The notes beneath the pieces are model-generated. The model was not told the origin of the DNA, searched no databases, and was given only the letters and a program-made list of their open reading frames with translations. The position numbers and the translations under genes were made by a program. This document shows, in pieces, positions 48,062 through 58,259 of a stretch of 64,000 nt of DNA. Each line of letters begins with the position of its first letter. The stretch's first letter is position 1. The stretch is from the NCBI RefSeq assembly GCF_035046485.1, contig NC_085138.1, positions 366,423,238 through 366,487,237 on the forward strand, given 5' to 3'. This DNA comes from Aedes albopictus (taxonomy: Eukaryota > Arthropoda > Insecta > Diptera > Culicidae).

Positions 48062-48957
48062 GGGGAGACTAGGGAGACTTGATCCCTTTTTCTTAATGTG
48101 CCTATTACTTCAAGAAAAACACAAAACTTGATCCGTTTTTCGTACAGAATGGAAGGTAAACATCTATTGCAAGTTTATGCACAACAGAAGGACTTTAAGT
48201 TATTGTTAAAGTTTTTCAAAACTGTGTTTTTATGGAGGCATGTCTTATGATGTATTTTTCAAAAATGGGCCACAATTGATCCCCTTTTGAGTACATAATT
48301 AATTTAAAGGGAAAATAACTACAGAAGCTTCCTATTCATTTTCATTTCAAGTTTTCTTGTATTTTTGATGAATATGGTGAATTTGAAATTATAAGACGTC
48401 CTTAAATTGTTAAGGTTATGCTGTATTTTGAAAATGGGGAGACTTGATCCCTCTTTTTATGGTGTGTAATAAAAATAATAATTATCTGACACGTTTTATC
48501 ATTGAATATACTAGAATTCCGAGAAAGTAGAGGCTTCCAAATATATTTTTTTTCTTCAAATGTATAATGTGTGTGTAATCCTCGAGGGATCAAGTCTCCC
48601 CATGTTACTGTTGTATATGCCAAGCTGCAATAATAAAAATATTTATATAACAGCCCTGTTTGAATAAATACGTTTGATAGTATTTTACTTACACTATGTG
48701 CTGTAAAATTTTGACACGATTCGGTTCAATTTTTACAAAGTTATTGAGATTTTTCGGAATCGCCTAAAAAATTTCTGAAGGACTGAAAACAAACCATCAG
48801 CCATTTAAAAATAATGCAATGCACAATCAAAATCAATTGTAACCAAAACATTGTCGTCTGTCAAGATGTTGTTTTTGAAAAAATATGCTAGAAGAAAACT
48901 GTTTTTGATTCCGAGAAAATATGATCTCCCCAGGGATCAAGTATCCTTAGTCTCCCC
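48062..48957. mobile_element. 896-bp MITE with repeated GGGGAGACTTGATCCC motifs
   Basis: Left end GGGGAGACTAGGGAGACTTG and right end, other strand, GGGGAGACTAAGGATACTTG, with TA at both edges (48060-48061 and 48958-48959). The motif GGGGAGACTTGATCC or its complement also occurs near 48435 and near 48587, giving several alternative foldbacks. AT-rich between motifs and non-coding. It is nested in the hAT-like element. Confidence 0.75.
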
Positions 48958-49739
48958 TACTCGTCGATCTCGTGCAATCTCAAATAAAGTTGCTCCATGT
49001 TTTAGTTGATTTTTAACTGAAAGCTAAGTTTTTAAACAAAAATATATGTACTATCTGAACAAGATATCATTTACGCTAGCATTTTGATATTTAAGCCAAA
49101 TATCAAATTGAATGTTCGTATAATTTTCAATTTGTCGGAATTTTAGAGAAGTTCAGAAATCAGAAGTTTTCAATATTAGGCTCAAAACAATAAACATTAA
49201 AAATATAATACATAAGATTAAGAAAATAGACGTAATTGTATGGTTCATTTTTTCGAAACTTTGATTCTGGGGGCCCACTTTAAAGAGTTTGCCCCGGGTC
49301 CCCCGAGGCCTAAATCCGGCACTGGTTGCCGTGCTTTCTTTGTTGCCTATTTTTCGCTTGCGGTGTCATATTCTGCGTACCCTGCACAATAGCATAAGTG
49401 CCAATCATAAACTCTCGTGGAAATAAAAAAAAAATGCATTTTATTCATTTTTATGTTTTTGTTAAAGCTGAATAACAGCTATGCTTTATAGTTTTTCCGA
49501 ATTTGTGTGAACTAAACCTGAACAAAGGTTGTGCCTGAAAATTATCCAAATGTTACTCAGCATCATGCTGAATTAATTCGTCGTTAAGGTACTTGCAAAA
49601 TGAGTGATTGTTAGGTGGGCATATCGCACCAAATCAAGAAGATTGAAGTTTGAAATTTCAGTTGACTTGATTCCGAAAACTGCAAATGAATAACACGGGG
49701 ATATGGAATATTGTGTGAAAAGTGTGTGAATGTTGTGAC

Positions 49740-50740
49740 ATTGATTTTCAGAACAGGTTTCAGGAATGTTTTCGGGGTCCAAGGGGGGTTTCGAAGACAT
49801 TGAAGAGAGTTAGAACTTTCTACGGGTTTTGGAGGCAATACAAATACTTTGTTTTGTGGTTCCAGAGATTCTCAGGTGCGTTACATGGAATCAGAGGGAG
49901 TTTTAGGTGGATTTTGGAAGCACTTCAGACCAATATCTGCTGGTTTCAGAGGCGTAATGCAGGCGTTTTTTGGGGTTTAAAAGAGTCTCAGTTACGTTAC
50001 ATGGGGTCCGAGGGGGATTTCGGGAAAATTTCAGAAAGTTTCAGATCATTTTCGACGGATTTTAGAGGCGTTACGCAGGCGTTTACGGGGTTTTGAAGCG
50101 TCTGAGGTGGATTTCTGAGGCATTTCAGGAAGTTTCGGAACATTTTATATGAATTCTAGATGCGTTACGGAGGCGTTACGGAGACGCTTTCGGGGGTTTC
50201 GGTGAGTCTTAGGAGCTTTACATGGGGTCCCAGGGGGCCTTTGGGGGTTTCTGAGACATTTCAGGTACCTGTAGTCGATTTTGAAGCGTCTCACGTGCGT
50301 TGCTTGGGGATGAGGTTTAGGGTGATTTTAGAGGCATTTCAGGAAGTTCAGGGGATTTTCAAAGACCCCTTCAGAAAAACTCATGAAACCCGTTGAATGC
50401 CCCCTGAAATCTCCATTATCCCAAAAAAATGCCCTTGAAATCCCCGTAATTCATTTCAAATGACCTTTGAACTTCTTTTCTTGAAGGGTGTTCCAGTAAC
50501 CCACTTTGCACGATTCAAACCTAAAATGCCTCGAAACACCCCTGGTGTCTCCATAATCCCATTGGAACGTCCTTGAAATCATAGTAATCAATTTAAAATG
50601 CCCCTTTTAACCTCTTGGAATGCCTATGAAATGCTATCAAATGTTTCTTTTAAGTTCCTAAGACCCCCTTAATCGCCTCTAACGTCCCTATAAACGTCCC
50701 TGAAACCCCTTTAGTACTATTCAAATGCCCTGGAGCAAGA
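49740..50740. repeat. G-rich degenerate array that inverts at about 50390
   Basis: From 49740 to 50390 the plus strand repeats GGTTTCGG, GCGTTACATGGGGTC, TTTTAGAGGCATTTCAGG. From 50390 to 50740 the complement appears (CCCCTGAAATC, CCTTGAAATCCCC, GCCCCTTTTAACC), so the region can fold back. Frames of 78-124 aa are compositional. The interval 49325-49740 is featureless. Confidence 0.65.
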
Positions 50741-51182
50741 CCTTTTCTCACGAACTAAATTCCCTCATTAATGTTCTGAGTTGATTTTTGCACATTTTTT
50801 TTTCTTTTTATACGTTTTTATTTTTAAATTTATGCACATTTCAAAATTAAGCACCTCTAACAATGACATAAAAAAGGTTCCTGTATTGAAAATTGGTAAT
50901 AAATCCACGTCTTTCATGAATTATCCTTACAGAAACAATCCTGGACTAACCATGAATCATTCCCAGATATCCTTAGATAAGACAAAATTGGTTTTGCTAA
51001 CTGGCAACACTGCTCAAGTACAGTCTACTTGAACTTAGTATGTCGTATACACTAGAAGTTCCTCTGAGCTCATTGCAACTTCGCAATCATGTACGTTGAA
51101 GTTGGTTTGAATAAGCAGAGCATCCAGTATTTTATGTAGTAATTTGTATTTTTTTATAACTGCCAACACTGTCCATTATGAG

Positions 51183-51480
51183 CTGAGGCCCGTGGCGTTA
51201 TGGTCACACGTTCACTTCAGAAGTGGATGGTCATGGGTTCGCCAGGCAGACAAACCCACGGAAATTGTTTTGATTTCCCAATGAAAATTAGCAACTTCCG
51301 GCTTTTCGTGCTCCCAATCAAGGATTTCAACCATGTGTTTCCAAGAAGATTGAGAAACAAATGGAGGCGCATGGTCGTTACTGCCTATGCTACCCATGTT
51401 AAGTGGCATCTCACCCCATGGCAGATGGTCTTTTTGCACCACTTCCGCTTTACGAACCAACTTTTGAAAGCGCCTAAAAT
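51183..51480 (+). mobile_element. Possible tRNA-related SINE fragment
   Basis: GGCCCGTGGCGTTATGGTC followed by CATGGGTTCGCC looks like degenerate A and B boxes with tRNA spacing. The next 250 bases form an open frame of 101 aa, but the text resembles SINE bodies rather than a protein, and no tail or duplication is seen. The flank 50745-51180 is AT-rich and empty. Confidence 0.3.
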
Positions 51481-51633
51481 TGAAGAAAATGCATTAGAAT
51501 CATGAATGTTTCCGCTCAAGTATCGAGCAAATATTGTTTAGTTGCTTTTAATCATGCTTTTAATATTTTAACTGTCTTACAATTCCGACAATTTGTCATT
51601 GAAAACGACGAAATTTTGCAAAAGGGCATCTTA

Positions 51634-53675
51634 GGGGTCGTCCATAAATGACGTAGCTTTTTGGGGGAGGAGGGGGGTGTTTGTGATTTTGAGACGAAGT
51701 GTGACGATAGGGGGGTAGGGGTATATGATATGCTACGTAGCTTTCTACTAGATCTATTGAAAAAAATATTTCATAATCAATAATATTTTTACTTGCATTA
51801 AGTATCATTATCCAGTAAATCTAAAATAAAAATATTGCATTTTTTTCTATACTCTCAGTTGCAAAGGATTTTTTTTTCTAAGTTTTACGGCATTATTCCA
51901 GGAGTTCCTTATATAGTTTCTGCAGGACTTCCTCGAAGAATTCATCCAACAATTTCTTAAGGAGCTCCTCTATTTAGAAGAAATTTCTCATCGTGTTCTT
52001 TATAGATTTTCCCAACAGGAGAAGGATAACATTTCCACAAGGATTCCTACTGGGAATCCCAGGAAAAAAAGTTTTGAAAACGTTTCAAAAGGATCTGGAG
52101 GAATCTCAGAAAGAATCCCTGAAGGAACTTCCAGAAAAATTTCAGAAGGAGCTCCTGGAACAATCTTGAAAGGAAATGGAGAAATTTCAAAAGAAATTCC
52201 CTGAGGAGTACCTGGAGCAAATCTTGAATAAACTTCGGGAAGAATCTCAGAAGGAGATATTTGTAGATTGTCAGAAGGAACTCCTGGTTTAATTTCTGAA
52301 GAAAGCACGGAAGAAATAACTGAAAGAATCCCGTAATTCCTGAAGGAATCCCGAAAATAACTTTTGGGGAATCACGGAAGATTGTCTGGATACAACTCCT
52401 GGTGAAATCTAAGAAAGAAAATCCTTTAGGAATTCCAGAAGCATGGGAGGAATCCGTAAAGGGATTCCTCGCAGAACTCTAAGAGATCCTGGAGGAATCC
52501 TGGATGGAATGAATGGAGGGATGCCGGAAAAAAGTTACTGGAGGAGTGCCGGGAAAAAAAACTTGGATAAATCCTAGAAGGAAGTCCTCGAGGAATCCCA
52601 GAAGAATCCAGGAAGGAATTCCTGAAGGAATCCAAAAAAGAACACCTGGAGGAAACCCAGAAGCAACTCCTAGGAGGGTTTTGAAAGAATGCCGGAGGGG
52701 TTACATGCCGAGATCTTGGAATGAATAACTGAGTGAATTCCTGAAGGCAACCAAGAATGAACTCCCGCAGGAATCCCGAAAGGAACTTCTTTAGGAAACA
52801 CAGAAAGAAGTTTTGATGGAATCTCAAAAAAAATCCGGTTAAAATCCCTGTAGAGATGTCCAAAGAAACTGCTGGTGGAAGAGAAAAGAAAACCTTGGAT
52901 AAACTTTTAGAAAAACCTGAAAAAAACTCCTGGAGAAATCTCAGAAGGAGCTTTTGGAAAATCTAAGAAGGAACTCCGGAATGAATTATTGGAGGAATCT
53001 TTGAAGGAACCCCTGAAGGAATACAATTAGGAGGAATTCTCTAACGGAATCCCAAAGAAAATTCATGGTGAAATTCCAGAAGGAAGTGCTGGAGGAACTA
53101 AAAAGGGAGACATTCTCAAAAATGTGAATCCCAAAAGAAACTTCTTGAGGAATTCAAAAATGAACTGCTATGCTGTAAGAATTTTAGAAGAAATTCCTGC
53201 AGGGTCCTTCGAATGTCGTGGTGAATTTTATACAAATGAAACCAATTTGATATTTCTAATAGATTTATTAGTGAGCAAACTAATATCTTCGGAAGAGCTT
53301 CTAGGCTATGGTATTGGGAGCATCAATTTACTGTTCTTCGGTATCAAGCAGAATGATGGATGGTTTATTGAGTCATTAATTTGGTGATAATAATCTCCAC
53401 TGGTTGCACCTATGGTCTTGATGTCGGCGATCGGAACCTGGCAGTCGGCAATGTTTTCTTGCTATTGACATAATATTCTATAAACACAAGTTAAAATTGA
53501 AATCAGAGCTATGTTCGAGTTTTTTTTACATGAAAATTTTGTTGAGGGGGGTGGGTGTTAAACAAGCTACGTTATTTATAGAGGGGGGTATCTGAATTTG
53601 TGACGAAATGCTACGAGGGGGGAGGGGGGTATTAAAAATCGCTTAAAAAAAGCTACGTCATTTATGGACGCCCCC
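51634..53675. mobile_element. PIF/Harbinger-like non-autonomous element flanked by TTA
   Basis: Left end GGGGTCGTCCATAAATGACG and right end, other strand, GGGGGCGTCCATAAATGACG are near-perfect inverted repeats. TTA lies directly outside both (51631-51633 and 53676-53678). A 3-bp TWA duplication fits PIF/Harbinger. Both subterminal zones contain GGGGGGTA and TGTGACGA text in matching places. The interior from about 51890 to 53170 is a degenerate array of GGAATCCCAGAAGGAACTCC-type units, the same class as in the 5462-8462 element. No transposase is visible. Confidence 0.75.
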
Positions 53676-54577
53676 TTACCACATTTTACCCTATATTCAT
53701 GATAAGATGTAATGATTAAGTGATAAAGTAATCTGAATTTTGGAAGTAAAAAGCGTATGTTTACAAATAACCGGCCTAAAAGAAATGGACATAGAAAAAA
53801 GTTTATGTGCACCTCGCAATTTTTCAAGTCTTCATCACAATTCACATCACAATATAAGCCCGAAATTAGTTTTCCCTTAATAATCGGGACACAGCTTGAT
53901 CGATGGAATCTGTTGCTACAGTCAGTAGTAGCAAATCGCTACGGGTTGCAACAATCAATGGTGGAATTAACCCTTTCGGTTCCCATGCTTCCCACCAGAG
54001 TCTTCCAGTAGGCAATTTCGACCTGAATGAGTTTCCTGCAGCGACCACGAATGGGGTTAACTTCTTACCGTTCGTCCATCCATCAGTCCAACCAAAGGAA
54101 GGGAGGTTCCCGATTCTATCGGAGATTGTCCAACTCAATTGCAATTATGGCTACTGAAAACCCGCAGATGATGGAATCATCTCGCTCTCTCTAGCCCTGC
54201 ATGCGTTCATCGTGACTGGGGAGAAATTTGGTGGCTTGGTGCTGCTGCTGTCCATCCAGCTGGACAATCAAAACACCTAAAATTACACAAAAGTGGTAGA
54301 AAAATGGGGCTAGCGTTCGGGGAACAATGGAAGCTACAATTTGGTGTTTTCTTTGGCATCCATCTTTCGACGGGGACTGAAAGGTTTCAAAATTAGAGAA
54401 TACAGGAGAAAAGGCTGCCGGATTAATAAGCATTTCTGCTGGACGTGTACGTGGCGATTAAATTTGAGGTGTGAAAACACGGAAAAAAGAAGAAAAACGT
54501 TAGGGTGTCTCAAAAGAAACTAAGATTAACTTGTTCAGATGAAAACAAATAATTTGCACAGAGGATCTTGTTTCCTC
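53676..54577. other. Mostly non-repetitive DNA with one MITE-end-like 16-mer
   Basis: No gene is recognised; frames of 80-92 aa overlap on both strands without domains. AATAATCGGGACACAG at about 53879 matches the inner part of the terminal repeat of the 947-bp MITE in R1 element 3, suggesting a truncated relative. From 54000 to 54540 the text is GC-moderate and unique-looking. Confidence 0.3.
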
Positions 54578-55215
54578 TTTGTCTTCTCTGTCTTTTCTGT
54601 CTTCTCTGTCTTCTTTGTCTTTTCTGTCTTCTCTGTCTTTTCCGTCTTCTATGTCTTCTCTGTCTTTTCTGTCTACTCTGTTTTATCTGTCTTCTCTGTC
54701 TTCTCTGTCTTCTCTGTCTTCTCTGTCTTCTCTGTCTTCTCTGTTTTCTCTGTCTTCACTGTCTTCTCTGTCTTCTCTGTCTGCTCTGTCTTCCCTGTCT
54801 TCTCTGTCTTCCCTGTCTTCTCCGTCTTCTCTGTCTTCTCTGTCTTCTCTGTCTTCTCTGTCTTCTCTGTCTTCTCTGTCTTCTCTGTCTTCTCTGTCTT
54901 CTCTGTCTTCTCTGTCTTCTCTATCTTCTCTGTCTTCTCTGTCTTCTCTGTCTTCTCTGTCTTCTCTGTCTTCTCTGTCTTCTCTGTCTTCTCTGTCTTC
55001 TCTGTCTTCTCTGTCTTCTCTGTTTTCACTGTCTTCTCTGTCTGCTCTGTCTTCCCTGTCTTCTCTGTCTTCTCTGTCTTTTCTGTCTTCTCTGTCTTCT
55101 CTGTCTTCTCTGTCTTCTCTGCCTTCTTTAAGTTTTTTGTCTTTTCTCTATCTTCCCTGTGTTCTCTGTCTTCTTTGTTTTTCTAGCTTCTCTGTCTTTG
55201 CTGTCTTCTCGGTTT
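54578..55215. repeat. 9-bp minisatellite array (TCTTCTCTG)n
   Basis: About 640 bp of TCTTCTCTG units with scattered one-base variants (TTTTCTG, TTCCCTG, TCTGCTCTG) and degraded edges. Because nine is a multiple of three, every frame is open over the array and encodes Phe-Ser-Val, Ser-Leu-Ser or Leu-Cys-Leu triplets on the plus strand and Lys-Thr-Glu on the minus strand. None of these should be read as a gene. Confidence 0.95.
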
Positions 55216-56224
55216 TCTCGGAATTCGTTGATATTCATATTGTTTCCGTTGTCTCTGTTTTTTCAGCCATTCAAATTTGATTGCATTCTCTGGCTGCTTG
55301 TTTTCTTCCATTTCTCTGTCTGCTTGTCCGATTGTTTTTTTTTAGAAAAATTTGAAAATTTAAAGTTTGTCTGATAGTTGGCTTACTGTACCACCCTATC
55401 TCACCTACTTTGACGGGAAGCAACCCATCAGAAACCCCCCAACAATAATTACTGTTTGAGTTTTCTTCTGCGCCAGAAAGAAGGTCTACAATTAACACGC
55501 TTGGCTACTGTATGATTCACCGGTTTGTAGTTTGATGGAGTTTTATTTTTCCCCAACATTGTTGACCGTTGTTGGGCTGCTTGGTTGGTTAGTTTGTTAG
55601 CTGCCGAGGCAAAAGCAGTTACATTTACTCAATGAAGTGAATGTGCTTTTTTTTCCTCTCCATCGCATTTTTTTTCTTCGAATTCAAACAATTTTTTGGT
55701 GAATGAACCCCCGGGCGATGGTGCGTTTGCAATCGACTTGTATGGTCCATTGAGCCGCAAAATGGCTTCCCCTAATTGATCCCGGTTGGTTGCCGGTGGA
55801 GCCATATGATTAGTTCTGATTTGGAATAGCTGCAAATCATCGCGTGCAATTTCTAAGGTGGTAAAGTGGAATTCAATAATGATCGTTGGAATAGTTTTTT
55901 TTCTGGAAGGGATTTGGTGAGACTCAGTTAATGAATCTTATTATGGAACCAAGAAACATGTTTCTTCTATTTTTTAGTTTATAATAGAACCATAACCTTC
56001 TGAGGATAAATTATTTATGAAGAAGCATGTATTGTGGAAGGCTTACATTTTATGAATGATTCCTTTGGTAAAAATGAACATAATGCCTGCTTTAAGCATC
56101 TTCACAGCTGTTTGAAGCAAGTTATAGTTGATTTCATAGCCTGAATAAATGCTTAATCGATTCACGTTGTCTCCAATAATTTTGCAGCTAGTTCAAACAT
56201 GACTTGGAGAAATCATAGCAGAGA
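55216..56224. other. Spacer between inverted minisatellite arrays
   Basis: About 1 kb of AT-rich, non-repetitive DNA. Short frames only; no tRNA-like boxes or transposon ends. It is the loop of the potential giant hairpin formed by the two arrays. Confidence 0.5.
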
Positions 56225-56955
56225 ACAAAAAGAAGACAGGGAAGATAAATAAGACAGAGAAGACAGAGAAAACAGAGAACACAAAGAAGACAGAGAAGAC
56301 AGAGAAGACAGAGAAGACAGAGAAGACAGAGAAGACAGAGAAGACAGAGAAGACAGAGAAGACAGAGAAGACAGAGAAGACAGAGAAGACAGAGAAGACA
56401 GAGAAGACAGAGAAGACAGAGAAGACAGAGAAGACAGAGAAGACAGAGAAGACAGAGAAGACAGAGAAGACAGAGAAGACAGAGAAGACAGAGAAGACAG
56501 AGAAGACAGAGAAGACAGAGAAGACAGAGAAGACAGAGAAGACAGAGAAGACAGAGAAGACAGAGAAGACAGAGAAGACAGAGAAGACAGAGAAGACAGA
56601 GAAGACAGAGAAGACAGAGAAGACAGAGAAGACAGAGAAGACAGAGAAGACCGATTAGACAGAGAAGACAGAGAAGACAGAGAAGATAGAGAAGACAGAG
56701 AAGACAGAGAAGACGGAGAAGACGGAGAAGACAGAGAAAACAGAGAAGACAGAGAAAACAGAGAAGACAGAGAAGACAGAGAAGACAGAGAAGACAGAGA
56801 AGACAGAGAAAACAGAGAAGACAGAGAAAACAGAGAAGACAGAGAAGACAGAGAAGCCAGAGAAGACAGAGAAGGCAGAGAAGACAGAGAAGGCAGAGAA
56901 GACAGAGAAGACAGAGAAGACAGAGAAGACAGAGAAGACAGAGAAGACAGAGAAC
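56225..56955. repeat. 9-bp minisatellite array (CAGAGAAGA)n, inverse of the first
   Basis: About 730 bp of CAGAGAAGA, the reverse complement of the array at 54578-55215. Units are very homogeneous in 56280-56640 and more variable after 56650 (GAAAACAGA, GAAGGCAGA, GAAGCCAGA). The long frames on the minus strand are compositional. Confidence 0.95.
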
Positions 56956-57059
56956 ACACAATAAACTGAGAATACAAAGAACCCGAAGAGACAATTTGTG
57001 TTTGTAGGTGTGAAACGTAAATTCCCGTATTTGTCATTCATGCAACCAGTCAACCCCAG

Positions 57060-57785
57060 AATATCGTCATAATCGAATTCGTATCCCTAAAAAGTTGACC
57101 CCCTCGGGAGAGGTCTTCCGGCCACTACACGCGCGCGCTCGCCGCCGCTCTGGTTGGCTGTTTATACCACCGAAGCTGTGGGATATTTATTTAGGTCAGG
57201 ACGCAACGCGGCAGGATTCAACGGCGTGACAGCGCGGCGGTATATCGATTCAACTATTTAGGAGAGGGTTTAATTGTGTGAAAATTTTCCGAAGGGGTTT
57301 TATGACGATTGAGTTAGAGAGTAGCCCTTCAATGAATGCAATGGTTTGAATAGAATTAATCGTACAATGTCAGTCAGCGTGATCGGAATAATTGATTAAA
57401 TGTTTCAATTGAACGGAAGCTGCCATGGAGGAATTGTGTGAGTTTAAACGGTTGCTATTCAAATATTATACGATCTTTATAAATGCTTTCGGAGTTGAAT
57501 AATTCATTATAAGAAATTAGTAAAATTTTGACTTCAGATGGCAGCGCCTGAATCGATTTACATAAATAGTTTACCTCAATGGGGTGGGGTGTTAATTAAA
57601 ACATCGATAAACATCTAAACAACGATAAACGAGGCTCATTATAGTCCATACAGCTATCAATTAATACGTATATATTACAATAAATAGTTCTTAAATCTTT
57701 TAGTAGCTGGATGCACTCGTCAAGTAGAGTTTATCCGATTTACGGGAAGAGTGACAACATCTTATTTACGGATGGACACTTTTGT
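57060..57785. promoter_or_regulatory. CpG-containing unique segment, possible cis-regulatory DNA
   Basis: 57100-57260 stands out as CpG-rich (CACGCGCGCGCTCGCCGCCG, ACGCAACGCGGC, GACAGCGCGGCGG) in an AT-rich setting and shows no repeat signature. A TATA-like TTTATACCACC and GGGATATTTATTTAGG are nearby but are not positioned to prove a promoter. The rest, to 57785, is AT-rich and empty. Confidence 0.25.
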
Positions 57786-57885
57786 AGTGCTGCCTACAAA
57801 GCTATCCCAGGTCATCCTCCGTTGTCTGTTACCTAAAACAAATGAGTTCTTAAAAAGTTATTAAGCAGGCTTCATCGATCCGTTG

Positions 57886-58200
57886 GTGGATAACGGACCA
57901 CATCTTCACCGTACGACAAAACCACTAGAAATCCACCAGCAGAAGAACGAAAAAGGCCTACGACTTATTGATTTCACCACCTCCAAAAACTTGGCCATAC
58001 GTAACGTAGCACCTTCTTCAAACACAGCCTCCCTTATTGTTACACCTGGAGATCACCACAGCAGACGGAATCTTAAATCGACCACGTTCTGAATGACGGA
58101 CGGAACTTCTCCGACGTTATCGACGTCAGGACCTATCGTGGCGCTAATATCGACTCGAACCACTATCTTGTGATGGTCAAACTGCGCCTAAAACTCTCCG
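57886..58200 (+). pseudogene. RTE-like endonuclease remnant
   Basis: QQKNEKGLRLIDFTTSKNLA is followed by TPGDHHSRRN and, after a shift, a frame containing residues equivalent to DVRTYRGANIDSNHYLV. This is the second half of the APE-type domain. The first half is absent and replaced by a copy of an RT segment. Several frameshifts and stops make it inactive. Confidence 0.65.
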
Positions 58201-58259
58201 TCATCAACAATGTACGGTACCGGCGATCGCCACGGTACAACCAAGAGCGACTAAAACAA

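Larger units (their letters stand above)
47117..49324. mobile_element. hAT-like non-autonomous element, 2.2 kb, with nested insertions
   Basis: Left end CAGGCCCGGATTTAAGGGGG at 47117 and right end, other strand, CAGTGCCGGATTTAGGCCTC at 49324. Both are followed by G- and C-rich subterminal text (GGGGCCCCCC, GCCCCGGG). CAG starts and such GGATTTA ends are typical of one hAT group in insects. Direct 8-bp flanks are not convincing (TTGTTGCT against GTTGCCGT), so the target duplication has decayed or the ends are slightly off. No transposase is seen. It contains a SINE (47290-47530) and a MITE (48062-48957). Confidence 0.6.

Noticed and set aside
47117..49324. A clear 8-bp target duplication for the hAT-like element
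   Set aside because: The flanks TTGTTGCT and GTTGCCGT do not match well, so only the inverted ends support the call.
54578..56955. CRISPR-like array
   Set aside because: Unit length is 9 bp without spacers, in a eukaryotic genome; it is a minisatellite.
54539..57053. Long open frames of Ser-Val-Phe, Leu-Cys-Leu and Lys-Thr-Glu triplets, up to 274 aa
   Set aside because: They follow from a 9-bp repeat without stop codons; both strands and all frames are open.
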